The position numbers and the translations under genes are program-made. From a virus, in IMG/VR virus record IMGVR_UViG_3300025118_004666, positions 1 to 30,822 of that record: a DNA stretch of 30,822 nucleotides; one strand, written 5' to 3'. The notes beneath the pieces are model-generated. The model worked only from the letters and a program-made list of their open reading frames with translations, had not been told where the DNA came from and made no database searches. The number at the start of each line of letters is the position of its first letter. Position 1 is the stretch's first letter. Below are positions 7,524 through 15,298 of the stretch, piece after piece.

Positions 7524-9554
7524 TTAATATCCTCCTCCAAATCCTCCTATGGATTCTCCAGCCGAAACAGAAAACTCATAAGAGGCGACGTTGTTAACTA
7601 GATCAAAATCCCTAGAACCTTCTATGTAAGAATACAAAGCATCATTCCTACTGAAAGTTTTGGAGTATAGCGCAGTTTTATATATTTTCCCTTCTAAGTT
7701 TGTGTTAGTGGTTGTTTTATCGAGTTGAGGAAAATCCCCAATAGACCCTTTAAGGTCGCTACCGTCAAAAAAATCAGTATTATTAATTTTGTATTTTGAA
7801 AAAGTCGATATAGACTTAGGAGAGCCTTCTTTTAAAATTATTGAATTGTCGTCTTTAAAAGAGATTAAGTCGGTAGAATCTTCCCCATAGAAAGGGTTCA
7901 TTGTTTTTATCAATAAAGACCCTTCGCTAAATTCAGATATACTACTCAAAGATTTGTATACATAAAAACCTTTAGCCTCTTTAATATTTGACCAAGAAAC
8001 AGAAATAGCAGAATTTTGCTTATTTGTAATAACTTTTTTAAGCCCTGACGCTGCAGACTCTCCGTTTTCGTTATATGCACTTACTTTATAATTTACCGTA
8101 TTGCCCTTACTGAAACCTCCTTGATTGACCGCTTTTTCGACCTCTAGTCCTCCATCAGATAATAGATATGTCGATCTAGACGAGGCGAACTCTAACGTAC
8201 TTCCAACATTGGGAAAAGAATATAAACTTATATTAGTAGGGGGCAAAAGATTAGAAACAGCTTTACAATCCCGTATGTTTCCATTTATAAAAAACTTAAC
8301 CTTATTAGAAGACTTTGTCATATCAACAGAAACAACCAAATGGGTAATTTTAGAATCTTCAATGACGGAATCAGTTGTGAAAACAGTAGAAGAAAAACCA
8401 AACTCATTATAAAAATCACAATAAACTTTGCCGTTATCTATGTATATATGCTGCTTTCTTGATTTATTGCTATTGTTCGTAAAACTAGATCCCTCCGACT
8501 TATCTGAATACAATAAAGTAGATATACCCTCACTCAAGGAGGACGCCTTAAACCAAAACTCGTAAGTCTTTTTGTTTGACGATCCAGCCGTAAGACTTGA
8601 GCTAGATCCAGACTTTGTAGCGCTAAGACCTAAATTCGCGTAGCTATCTTTTGTGTATAATGGCAAGGCTTCGTCCGAAAAAGACATCCCATATACACTG
8701 AAAGAATTCTTGTTGCCACTTATATCTTTTAGACTGGCTGCGTTATCTCTGGGGCTGTCAAATCTAGTAAACTGAGTCCTGAGCGAGCCTTTCTCTAACT
8801 GCGGGTTTTTATATAAGGCCCATCCCCTCAGACGTTCGCCTTTTCCGGATGCTCCATTAGTCGTTCCTTCGTGTGCCCAAAAATAAGCAGTATGAGGCAT
8901 CGTGCTTTGTATTTTTCCGCTTACTCCCGAAGTACCAGACGTCCCAGTCCCAGAGGAACCAGAAGACCCAGAGGAGCCCGCAGTGCCTGCAGTAGCCACG
9001 ATTAAGCTCTCTAACTTTGGAGTAAATGGAATCGTAACCACTTGCCAAGTTCCAGTTTTAGAAAAGTCGTAGAAGCCATAATATTTGCCATCTTGACCTG
9101 TCGCTTTTATAGAGATTACTGAGCCTAAACCTGACGTTCTACTGTGTCTCTTGGAGATAAATACTTCGCATGAGAAAATGTATTCTTGGCCAATTCTTAA
9201 TTTAAGAGAATCATGAGGACCAGAGCCACTTGAAGAAGAAGCAGAAAAAGTATGCATCCCCATTAATCTATTAGATGGTCCAGTAAAATTATACTTATAT
9301 ACCACATCATTTTCAGACATATGACCCGTAGCTAAAGATTTATACATTCCTTGTAAATTAGGATCTTTGTCTTTGTATATTCTATAAAATCCGTTTGTTG
9401 AGCCACCTAGTCTCACAGAAAAATCTGAGTTCGTTTCTGCTGTCGGCAGCAAGTTAGTGGTAGGTTGCCCCGGGTAGCTTTTGTAGTAGAGTTCATTAGT
9501 GTACAGTTTAATACCGTCCACCTTCTTCCTAATATGTCCATTGCTAGCAGACAT
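7524..9554 (-). CDS. Large adhesin-like virion protein with CBM-like, Thr/Ser-Gly, LamG and Fn3-like parts
   Basis: 676 residues. Residues ~32-260 look like a carbohydrate-binding jelly roll of the type found in phage tail proteins (NLLPTAETNSDF start, GQEYIFSCEVFIS, TGTWQVVTIPFTP, then GWALYKNPQLEKGSLRTQF at the end). A Gly-Ser/Thr repeat (residues 190-213) is inserted between two of its strands. Residues ~320-450 form a LamG-like domain (KTYEFWFKASSL; ITHLVVSVDMTKSSNKVKFF). Residues ~470-580 resemble a fibronectin III module (VNYKVSAYNENGESAASGLK; ISVSWSNIKEAKGFYVYKSL). The C-terminus ends in a Gly-rich GGFGGGY. The start overlaps the upstream stop as TAATG. It is probably a receptor-binding or decoration fibre, and the inserted repeat is a candidate O-glycosylation site. 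Confidence 0.8.
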   Translation of the reverse strand: MSASNGHIRKKVDGIKLYTNELYYKSYPGQPTTNLLPTAETNSDFSVRLGGSTNGFYRIYKDKDPNLQGMYKSLATGHMSENDVVYKYNFTGPSNRLMGMHTFSASSSSGSGPHDSLKLRIGQEYIFSCEVFISKRHSRTSGLGSVISIKATGQDGKYYGFYDFSKTGTWQVVTIPFTPKLESLIVATAGTAGSSGSSGSSGTGTSGTSGVSGKIQSTMPHTAYFWAHEGTTNGASGKGERLRGWALYKNPQLEKGSLRTQFTRFDSPRDNAASLKDISGNKNSFSVYGMSFSDEALPLYTKDSYANLGLSATKSGSSSSLTAGSSNKKTYEFWFKASSLSEGISTLLYSDKSEGSSFTNNSNKSRKQHIYIDNGKVYCDFYNEFGFSSTVFTTDSVIEDSKITHLVVSVDMTKSSNKVKFFINGNIRDCKAVSNLLPPTNISLYSFPNVGSTLEFASSRSTYLLSDGGLEVEKAVNQGGFSKGNTVNYKVSAYNENGESAASGLKKVITNKQNSAISVSWSNIKEAKGFYVYKSLSSISEFSEGSLLIKTMNPFYGEDSTDLISFKDDNSIILKEGSPKSISTFSKYKINNTDFFDGSDLKGSIGDFPQLDKTTTNTNLEGKIYKTALYSKTFSRNDALYSYIEGSRDFDLVNNVASYEFSVSAGESIGGFGGGY
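7531..7538 (-). promoter_or_regulatory. Strong Shine-Dalgarno GGAGGAGG
   Basis: On the minus strand GGAGGAGG lies eight bases before the ATG at 7522, inside the 3' end of the upstream gene. It decides the start of the LamG-like protein and suggests high expression; most other genes in the window have much weaker sites. Confidence 0.75.
8916..8987 (-). repeat. Gly-Ser/Thr repeat insert in jelly-roll domain
   Basis: Codes for TAGSSGSSGSSGTGTSGTSG plus VSG (residues 190-213 of the adhesin-like protein). It uses the same triplet vocabulary as the repeat at the left edge of the window. Confidence 0.85.
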
Positions 9555-10405
9555 TATGATGATATTCCTCCGCTGTATTGAAACGTGCTTACTATTACGT
9601 CTTGTCGAGCATTATCTCCGCTTTGTGGGTAACGTAGTAATGTGGACATGACGTCATAATGTTCACTAAGTATCTCTTTACCACTAATATAAGTATATAA
9701 ATTGGTTCCACTTTGGAAAGTTGATACTTCATCCCTGTCCCCAACTCTCTCTAACTCAAGTCCTCTTTTTAGGTTTATTTTCTTGTCGAAGTCAACTGCG
9801 CCAGAAACAAACTGTGGACTTTGCGCTGGGGACTCTCTTTTAGATAAGTAGTCTTCGCTGACATGACTTCTTAGCTTGTTATCCTTCGCAGTTATCTTAG
9901 CGTCTAGAATCCCACTAGCGTCCCATATTGCGCCCGTCACGTAACCACTTAGGCCATCTCCGGTGTGACCGGTTATTAGTACGCTAAGCTTCTCCCCGGT
10001 TTCTATTAAGAAACCACTTATCTCGTCTATATCCGATTGCTGCTCATCTGTTAGCGCTGAAACCGTTGAAAGGACCCCGCTTACGTATCTTACGTCTCCG
10101 CTGACTTCCTGTACGTCAGTTCTAAGCTCAGTATATAATGAGTTTGAATAGCCACTTAAGTCAAGACCTGTCTTTTCTAGATCTGCTCTTATTACTCCGC
10201 TAACAGAATCTTCAACCCAGCCAGATATATCCCCACTTACGTTCTGAACGTAACCTGAATGAGCGAACTCAGAAGGGTTGCCTGTATAAGGATAAAAACC
10301 GGTAGCGTTTAGTTTGCTACCAGATATACTATCAACATCTGGCCGTAAGAAAAATTCTTTTAAGCTGCCGAGATCTATCTGGCCTGTAGCAATACGTGAA
10401 GGCAT
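9554..10405 (-). CDS. Fibre protein with MPxRIxTGQID head
   Basis: 283 residues. The N-terminus MPSRIATGQIDLGSLKEFF is shared with the 377-residue fibre protein at 19060-20193, so the two probably dock on the virion in the same way. The middle is rich in V-S-G and L-S-G spaced at roughly regular intervals (VSGDISGWVEDSVSGVIRAD; VSGDVRYVSGVLSTVSALT), the look of a trimeric rod. The C-terminal ~70 residues (SPQFVSGAVDFDKKINLKRG and on) look like a small globular tip. No enzymatic domain is seen. The ATG is preceded by a GTGTAATTAGG motif and no clear Shine-Dalgarno. The next gene starts inside its stop codon, linking it to the adhesin-like protein. Confidence 0.75.
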   Translation of the reverse strand: MPSRIATGQIDLGSLKEFFLRPDVDSISGSKLNATGFYPYTGNPSEFAHSGYVQNVSGDISGWVEDSVSGVIRADLEKTGLDLSGYSNSLYTELRTDVQEVSGDVRYVSGVLSTVSALTDEQQSDIDEISGFLIETGEKLSVLITGHTGDGLSGYVTGAIWDASGILDAKITAKDNKLRSHVSEDYLSKRESPAQSPQFVSGAVDFDKKINLKRGLELERVGDRDEVSTFQSGTNLYTYISGKEILSEHYDVMSTLLRYPQSGDNARQDVIVSTFQYSGGISS

Positions 10406-10414
10406 ATAGACCTA

Positions 10415-10421
10415 ATTACAC
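10415..10421 (-). promoter_or_regulatory. GTGTAAT motif before fibre gene
   Basis: Minus strand reads AAAAGGTGTAATTAGG, nine bases before the ATG at 10405. Same motif class as ten other sites in the window; candidate promoter element. Confidence 0.4.
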
Positions 10422-10424
10422 CTT

Positions 10425-10829
10425 TTACCTGCCTTCAGCTAGAATAGACTTAATATCGTCAGATACTTTTGTTTTTCTCTTAGGCTCAGATTTAGGTTTC
10501 CTGAAGCCTAGAACGTACTTCTTGAACTCCCTTGTCAATCTAGAAGTTAAGAGCTGCCTATTGTCAACGGGTAAAATTCCGATCTTGACAGCGTGAGCGT
10601 GGAGATCTGTTTTATTTAACCCTCGAATCGAAGAGGTGTATTCCTCTTCGTCTAGAGTCCCGTACTTGGAGTACCCTTCGTCCCCCCAAACCTGATCCAA
10701 AGTCGTTTTTTCGAAAGATTCTTTCTCCTCCATCGCGTGAGTCTGAATCATTTTTTCTCTCTTTGGCTTGGTAGCCTTAGCCTTAGACCTTTTCTTACTT
10801 TTTGAAGTTGTTTTCCTTTTTACTGCCAT
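10425..10829 (-). CDS. Basic protein with SAP/HeH-like segment
   Basis: 134 residues. The first ~28 are strongly basic (KRKTTSKSKKRSKAKATKPK), like a nucleic-acid-binding tail. Residues ~70-105 (LNKTDLHAHAVKIGILPVDN, then RQLLTSRLTREF) fit the helix-extended-helix pattern of SAP or Rho-N-like domains, which bind DNA or RNA or serve as small adaptor modules in phage structural proteins. The C-terminus is again basic and ends VSDDIKSILAEGR. It stands between the capsid terminator and the fibre module. AAAGGA stands before the ATG. Possible roles are a head-completion or DNA-packaging-associated protein; the function is unknown and the domain call is tentative. Confidence 0.6.
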   Translation of the reverse strand: MAVKRKTTSKSKKRSKAKATKPKREKMIQTHAMEEKESFEKTTLDQVWGDEGYSKYGTLDEEEYTSSIRGLNKTDLHAHAVKIGILPVDNRQLLTSRLTREFKKYVLGFRKPKSEPKRKTKVSDDIKSILAEGR

Positions 10830-10857
10830 AACTTATCCTTTCTCCGTTATAAGTACT

Positions 10858-10864
10858 TTTACAC
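10858..10864 (-). promoter_or_regulatory. GTGTAAA motif before basic-protein gene
   Basis: Minus strand reads TTCGTGTAAAAGTACTTATA, 28 bases before the ATG at 10829 and just downstream of the capsid terminator. This is where a new transcript would have to begin. Candidate promoter element. Confidence 0.4.
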
Positions 10865-10880
10865 GAAATGCCTTAAAAAA

Positions 10881-10914
10881 AGAATAAAAAAAGCCCCCTC
10901 CGAAAAGGGGACTT
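10881..10914 (-). terminator. Rho-independent terminator after major capsid gene
   Basis: Minus strand: stem AAGTCCCC (10914-10907) pairs with GGGGGCTT (10898-10891) around the loop TTTTCGGA, with one G-T wobble. It is followed by TTTTTATTCTTT. It lies 31 bases after the capsid stop codon and should end the head transcript. Confidence 0.9.
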
Positions 10915-10944
10915 TGTTAAGATTGCAGTTAGTTTTCTTGTCTA

Positions 10945-12114
10945 TTAGACCGCCAAACCAACAATTGCACGAGCATCGATACAGACTCTTCCCTCTTCCA
11001 AAGAACCATAGAAACCAATTCTCTCATTTCTCTGAGTGAACTGATCATCTGGAACCGTAGTGAAGGTAGCGCCAGCAGCCGCATCATCCTGAGCAATAGC
11101 ACGGACAAATGCGCCCTTACTATTATCAACACCAACAGCGATCTCATGAAGGCTAGTACCAGAAAACGCAATCGCCGTGTTAGCTGTGCTAGCATGAGGA
11201 GCAATGTTGCCACCGTCAAAACTATCAAACAAGGTGTTGTATTTCTGTCCAGTTCCGAACTCGTTAAGTTCAACGATATTCACGCCGTAGATCTCCTGCA
11301 TACCTGCCTGATTAAACACATCAGTACGAATGCTATCCGGCAATGGAATAGAGCTTGTCCCTGAATCGGACTGTCTTGTATTCATTGGCTGATAAGCAAA
11401 TGCACGGATCTGCTCCTTGATCTCAGGGCTGACATACAAGTCAGTAATACCTGAGCTATAAGGGGCATCAGCAGTACCACCCGCCCAAGATTGATTGATT
11501 CTCTTATTGAGAGTCATCAACTTGTTGAGGTCAGCAAGCTGGAATACGCCGGTGTTATACGCCGGAATAACATGCGAACCAGTAGTCAAACTATCAACGC
11601 CAACAGAGGCGGCAGTAACATGACTTGTGCTCGCTTTAGCCAAAGCGAAGAGAGCCACTGCCCAAGCATTTCTTTCCTGCTTGAGGAGCACTTCCTGAGC
11701 CATACGCTCGATAAGCTTGCTGACAACATCCAGCCTGCCTTGTCTTGCGTACTTTTTGGTGATCGAAACAGCTGTATCTAAACGATAAGTAGCGATCTTC
11801 AACTCTTGAATCGCAGAGACGTCCTGTGAGGTCGGAAGACCACCAGCAACATTCTGTGACCATACGCTAACGTAACCATCATTGGTTTCGTTATAGTACA
11901 AGTCGAGAGGATAGCTTGCGCTCTCGTCCTGATTGAACGGAGCATCGGTATAAATAGCACCTGCCGTAGCGGCCTGCTGCAAAACCTTCTGGACCACAGG
12001 GCCTAGAAAAGCCGCAAATGCCTCAGAGGCTTCACGTGCAACAAGCTGATTTTTCGAACCCATCGATTTGATGAGTTCAACCTGTTCTGGGGTATTTTTC
12101 AATTTAAGTCTCAT
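10945..12114 (-). CDS. Major capsid protein (HK97-fold type)
   Basis: 389 residues. The features fit a phage major capsid protein: an N-terminal helical arm (NTPEQVELIKSMGSKNQLVA), a long helix with KLIERMAQEVLLKQERNAWA, the P-domain segment ITDLYVSPEIKEQIRAFAYQ, and a C-terminal region with FTQRNERIGFYGSLEEGRVC before IDARAIVGLAV. Base composition is more GC-rich and codon choice cleaner than in neighbouring genes, as expected for the most abundant protein. AAAGGAG lies ahead of the ATG, and a strong terminator follows the stop. It comes after the protease-scaffold and the decoration candidate, the standard head-gene order. Fold family is inferred from pattern and context, not by search. Confidence 0.9.
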   Translation of the reverse strand: MRLKLKNTPEQVELIKSMGSKNQLVAREASEAFAAFLGPVVQKVLQQAATAGAIYTDAPFNQDESASYPLDLYYNETNDGYVSVWSQNVAGGLPTSQDVSAIQELKIATYRLDTAVSITKKYARQGRLDVVSKLIERMAQEVLLKQERNAWAVALFALAKASTSHVTAASVGVDSLTTGSHVIPAYNTGVFQLADLNKLMTLNKRINQSWAGGTADAPYSSGITDLYVSPEIKEQIRAFAYQPMNTRQSDSGTSSIPLPDSIRTDVFNQAGMQEIYGVNIVELNEFGTGQKYNTLFDSFDGGNIAPHASTANTAIAFSGTSLHEIAVGVDNSKGAFVRAIAQDDAAAGATFTTVPDDQFTQRNERIGFYGSLEEGRVCIDARAIVGLAV

Positions 12115-12139
12115 TTTATTAAATCTCCTTTCCTAAATC

Positions 12140-12784
12140 TTAGAGGTCAATCTTCAAAAGAATGAAACCGTTCGCATCCACAGAACCTAAGGCTGTTCCA
12201 ACCTGCGTCTGAGCTGCACCACCGGTGCTCTCAGTAGCAGAGGAACTCAGATCACCCTGACGCAATGCATCAGCATAAACTTTAGCTCCAGCAGTAACCG
12301 AATTAGCGCCACCGCTAGTAAGGTTTCCACTATAGAGGACGATACCCTTGGTCAAGACAGGAACTGCCTGACCGCTTACCACAGCCTGCATCTCTGCAGC
12401 CTTGCGCGGGTGATAGATCAACTTCTCGCCATTTTCGTCGACTTCTGCGACGTCCCAAATGGTCATACCGAGAGGTGATGCACCCGAAGCACAAGGCTCC
12501 ACATTAGCAGCTGCGCCGTAGCGAAACGAAGTCGTATTCGCGTATGCAGCACCGGGAAGCCCGATGCCCGTAACATTAACGGTGTCGTCAGTGTTCTTCC
12601 AGCCATTAGATTTAACAGAAACTAATAGACCCTTATTGACCTTACCGCCATCGGCTTTAAGGGCTGCATAAGAGGCTACGACATCTCCGTCGTCATCTTT
12701 TAGACTAAAAAGGTTCACTACGTCCGTCTCGGCGTGTTGCCTGAAAGGCTTCAGCCGTTGTGTGTTTTTTACAAACGTTGCCAT
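12140..12784 (-). CDS. Probable head decoration/cement protein
   Basis: 214 residues lying directly between the scaffold and the major capsid genes, a usual place for a capsid decoration protein. The sequence is small, Gly/Ala/Thr-rich and probably all beta, with short strands (GLLVSVKSNGWKNTDDTVNV; AVPVLTKGIVLYSGNL) and a tail of LGSVDANGFILLKIDL. No catalytic motif, signal or membrane segment. AGGAG stands before the ATG at 12784 (AGGAGATAAAAAATT), so it is well translated, and codon use resembles the capsid gene. I do not recognise a named family; the role is inferred from position and composition. Confidence 0.7.
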   Translation of the reverse strand: MATFVKNTQRLKPFRQHAETDVVNLFSLKDDDGDVVASYAALKADGGKVNKGLLVSVKSNGWKNTDDTVNVTGIGLPGAAYANTTSFRYGAAANVEPCASGASPLGMTIWDVAEVDENGEKLIYHPRKAAEMQAVVSGQAVPVLTKGIVLYSGNLTSGGANSVTAGAKVYADALRQGDLSSSATESTGGAAQTQVGTALGSVDANGFILLKIDL

Positions 12785-12811
12785 AATTTTTTATCTCCTA
12801 ATTTTTGTATA

Positions 12812-13456
12812 TTAATATTTAATATCAAATTGTTCTACGCTAAAAGCGCTTTTGTATTTATCATAAGTGGAGTCTTCAGAAGCCTGAGTTGACGCAGGAA
12901 CTACCTCGCTGTCCTCTTCTCCTCTGTCGATGGCGTTTTCTACAACGTCGTCATCAGAAGCTTTGGACTCTTCAACGGGTTTCTCCTCTGTCTCTGCACT
13001 CTTCTGCTCTTCCTCTTTCTTAGCCAAGACTTCTCTTGACTTGTCTCTAAGCAAAACATTCATTCTCTTCGAGAAAGACTCCCATCCTTCTTCGTCAAGA
13101 GATTTCACCTGCTCAGCGAGGACTTGTCGGTCGTTATCTTCTAAAACAAAAGATTCGTCCAAGGAGGCCATTCTTTGATTAAATAGCTCCTCAGCTTGTC
13201 TCTTTGCTTCATCAGCTTCAAGGCCGCTCAACTTCTCTGTAACAGACTCTAGTTCAGCTTTGATTCTATCGTGCTCTGCATTGACAGATTCGATCTTCTC
13301 CTGTGCATCTTTGAGACTTGCTTCCACCTTACTTTTTTCGGCTGAGAATCTCTCGGATGCTTCCTTGAGTTCCGATTCTATATAGTCAGAAACAGCCGAG
13401 GCAGAAAGCTCCTTCAATGACTCGTTAGTGATGTCTTTGATACTTTCTATTTTCAT
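12812..13456 (-). CDS. Nested in-frame scaffold protein (internal start)
   Basis: Inside the protease-scaffold gene, Met284 (ATG at 13456-13454) is preceded on the minus strand by GAGGA with about eight bases of spacing, a better ribosome site than the one in front of the full gene. Initiation here would give a 214-residue protein, MKIESIKDITNESLKEL and on, that contains only the coiled coil and acidic tail. The boundary coincides with the end of the protease and its flexible linker (QIQDNNVIIQNEEKI). This is the arrangement of lambda Nu3, where free scaffold is made in excess over protease. It is seen only as a site and a domain boundary; expression is inferred. Confidence 0.6.
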   Translation of the reverse strand: MKIESIKDITNESLKELSASAVSDYIESELKEASERFSAEKSKVEASLKDAQEKIESVNAEHDRIKAELESVTEKLSGLEADEAKRQAEELFNQRMASLDESFVLEDNDRQVLAEQVKSLDEEGWESFSKRMNVLLRDKSREVLAKKEEEQKSAETEEKPVEESKASDDDVVENAIDRGEEDSEVVPASTQASEDSTYDKYKSAFSVEQFDIKY

Positions 13457-14305
13457 AATTTTTTCCTCGTTTTGGATTATTACATTATTATCTTGTATTT
13501 GTGAAGTTTTATCGACCTCAGCAAAATTGTTTTTCTTTTCTTTTTCTGGTAGTTTCTCGGCGGTATCCGTAGTAGATATGCCTTTAACATCTGCAGCAGG
13601 GCTTTCTGTCAGGCCAATACCTAGTGGCACGACCTCTCCGATTACCTGCCTATAGACGAACTTCCCATCCTTAGTTTTACCTTCTCCCCCTAGGGCTTTT
13701 AGGTTATCTTCTAAGGCTTTAATCTCTACTTCACTATCTATAATAGTTCCGTTTTCGATGTTTTTATCGCTTCCATCTAGGAGAACTAAGTTATAGTCAG
13801 CGAAACCTAACTCCCAGCTCGCGCTGATTTTCATATAGTCTTCGCTGCTAGGATCAGCTGAATCCTCTATCAGGCCAGCTACTCTTTCGTTTACGATTCT
13901 CCAAATAACTCCCCCTAATGTCACATTAAAGGGACCTTCAAGCTCTTTTGCTTCTTCCTCCGTTATGGGCTTATCTGTTCCGAATTCAGAAAAACCAGCA
14001 GTTAAAATAGTTCCAATAACCTTATCTCTATTGTGTTCGATATTAATAGGTTTATTTTTAAAATCTTTATAAAAAGCTAAAGCTGTATCTGTGTCAACAA
14101 CATCACCATTCCTGTTTACCCTGTTAGCAACAAAAGCATTAAAAGCTATTGGCAATAAATCAACTTGCTTTTCTGTGTCTATTTCTGGCACAAATTGAGC
14201 AACCTCGATAGCGGAAGCCAAGGCTAAATACTTGTCTCTTTCCTCAGAGACTATAGGCTTTACATTAGAACTAAAAATTGTAGTATATTTCATTTTACTT
14301 GACAT
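12812..14305 (-). CDS. Prohead protease-scaffold fusion
   Basis: 497 residues. Residues ~1-235 form a prohead-protease-like domain. A His in INIEHNRDKVIGTI (H91) and a Ser in MKISASWELGF (S161 or S163), spaced about 70 residues apart, fit the His/Ser catalytic layout of the herpesvirus-assemblin-like prohead proteases. Residues ~284-420 are a long charged coiled coil (KEASERFSAEKSKVEASLKD and on). The last ~80 are acidic, ending KYKSAFSVEQFDIKY. Protease and scaffold in one reading frame is known in several phages, for example lambda C with nested Nu3. Two starts are possible: ATG at 14305, overlapping the previous gene by 11 bases, or ATG at 14293, just after its stop. Neither has a good Shine-Dalgarno. 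Confidence 0.85.
   Translation of the reverse strand: MSSKMKYTTIFSSNVKPIVSEERDKYLALASAIEVAQFVPEIDTEKQVDLLPIAFNAFVANRVNRNGDVVDTDTALAFYKDFKNKPINIEHNRDKVIGTILTAGFSEFGTDKPITEEEAKELEGPFNVTLGGVIWRIVNERVAGLIEDSADPSSEDYMKISASWELGFADYNLVLLDGSDKNIENGTIIDSEVEIKALEDNLKALGGEGKTKDGKFVYRQVIGEVVPLGIGLTESPAADVKGISTTDTAEKLPEKEKKNNFAEVDKTSQIQDNNVIIQNEEKIMKIESIKDITNESLKELSASAVSDYIESELKEASERFSAEKSKVEASLKDAQEKIESVNAEHDRIKAELESVTEKLSGLEADEAKRQAEELFNQRMASLDESFVLEDNDRQVLAEQVKSLDEEGWESFSKRMNVLLRDKSREVLAKKEEEQKSAETEEKPVEESKASDDDVVENAIDRGEEDSEVVPASTQASEDSTYDKYKSAFSVEQFDIKY
13464..13468 (-). promoter_or_regulatory. Internal Shine-Dalgarno for scaffold
   Basis: Minus strand GAGGAAAAAATTATG. The GAGGA core has near-ideal spacing to the in-frame ATG at 13456 and an A-rich spacer that would keep the site unstructured. 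Confidence 0.6.
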
Positions 14306-14576
14306 AATAATTTATAGTAACATTTCCGGCTGAGCTAAAAACGCCTGCACTAGTAGCTACAGGAAGACCAGAGGTAAAATTGCTTGCACCAGCGGGCATG
14401 TAAGCTAGAACAGTTCCGCTTCCCCCCGTTAATGTGCTTATGGTTGTTGCAGCAGAAGCGAGTATGTCAGTTATTACGATAGTGTCGCCTGTTACAGCTG
14501 TTATCACTTCGCCTGACCCTGTTTTGCTGGCTGTTTGGTTTGCGGGAGTTTGCCCTTTTGAGTTTGGAAATTTCAT
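14295..14576 (-). CDS. Small beta-rich virion protein
   Basis: 93 residues, Thr/Ser/Ala/Gly-rich, with alternating short strands (EVITAVTGDTIVITDILASA; NVTINYYVK at the end) and no charged catalytic motif. It sits just upstream of the protease-scaffold in the head operon and overlaps or abuts its start. Size, composition and location fit a small head-decoration, fibre-base or minor structural protein. I do not recognise the family. Confidence 0.6.
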   Translation of the reverse strand: MKFPNSKGQTPANQTASKTGSGEVITAVTGDTIVITDILASAATTISTLTGGSGTVLAYMPAGASNFTSGLPVATSAGVFSSAGNVTINYYVK

Positions 14577-14585
14577 TTTATTATA

Positions 14586-15185
14586 TTAATTAATCATATT
14601 GTCGAGCCAATTAGACGAACTTGCCCTTAACTCTTCTTCTGTCTCTAGATATAAATCTTCTACATTTGTGAAATTGTAATCATTGAATTTATACTCCTTG
14701 CTTTCGTGTTCTGCTTTAAGTATATCTTCTTCGCTCGGATAAAAGTTATCTGAAATGTCTAGTTGAGAAGAGCCTATGCTCGCGCATGAATAGCTGTAGT
14801 CTTCCATTATGAGTTCGTTCAGATTTTCTTTTACTAAAGCTTCTTCATTTTTAGTAGGCTTCACTCCCTCTTCCTTCATCATATTTAAAAACATATTAAC
14901 TCTAGCTAAAGCCCAGACAGCCTTAGATGTTGTTACGCAAGGTTCAGGTGCCCCTTCCTCGGACCCTCTCTTAAAAACATGTTTGAGTTGATTAAGGGTT
15001 ACTAGTCTCTCGTTTTCTAGGTTGTGTTTTTCGGTTTTACCCTCGAGGATCTCTATGACCTTGGAGGAGAATTCGATAGCCTCTGACTCCCTTTCTTCTG
15101 AACCGACAGAAAGGGTTTCAATTCCAGATTGGCTTCCAGAACAGTAGTCTAATTCTAGCCCTTGCATTTTTTTATACGAAGACAT
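14586..15185 (-). CDS. Acidic protein of unknown function in head operon
   Basis: 199 residues, largely helical and acidic. The middle has an Ala/Asn/Met-rich helix (SKAVWALARVNMFLNMMKEE). The C-terminal third is dense in Glu and Asp (PSEEDILKAEHESKEYKFND) and ends SSNWLDNMIN. No signal, membrane segment or recognisable motif. It starts 19 bases after a GTGTATA motif and follows a Rho-independent terminator, so it probably opens the transcript that carries the small beta protein, protease-scaffold, decoration and capsid genes. A chaperone or assembly-factor role is possible but unsupported. Confidence 0.6.
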   Translation of the reverse strand: MSSYKKMQGLELDYCSGSQSGIETLSVGSEERESEAIEFSSKVIEILEGKTEKHNLENERLVTLNQLKHVFKRGSEEGAPEPCVTTSKAVWALARVNMFLNMMKEEGVKPTKNEEALVKENLNELIMEDYSYSCASIGSSQLDISDNFYPSEEDILKAEHESKEYKFNDYNFTNVEDLYLETEEELRASSSNWLDNMIN

Positions 15186-15204
15186 ATTAAGCTGCCTAAA
15201 AGTT

Positions 15205-15211
15205 TATACAC
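15205..15211 (-). promoter_or_regulatory. GTGTATA motif before head operon
   Basis: Minus strand AATAAGTGTATAAAC, 19 bases ahead of the ATG at 15185 and right after the terminator at 15229-15267. A promoter is needed here for the head operon, which makes this one of the better placed copies of the motif. Confidence 0.45.
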
Positions 15212-15228
15212 TTATTTTTAAAAAACTT

Positions 15229-15267
15229 ATAAAAAAAATAAAAAAACCCCTCAAAAAATGAGGGGTT
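15229..15267 (-). terminator. Rho-independent terminator
   Basis: Minus strand: perfect nine-base stem AACCCCTCA (15267-15259) / TGAGGGGTT (15253-15245) around a short T-rich loop, followed by TTTTTATTTTTTT. It ends the transcript of the gene at 15299-15910. Confidence 0.92.
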
Positions 15268-15298
15268 CTTAAATAGGGAAACTTATGTTTTAGTCATA

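Noticed and set aside
10405-10430. AAGGTGTAA before gene starts read as Shine-Dalgarno
   Set aside because: Distance to the ATG varies from 9 to 43 bases and GTGTA, not AGG, is the constant part.
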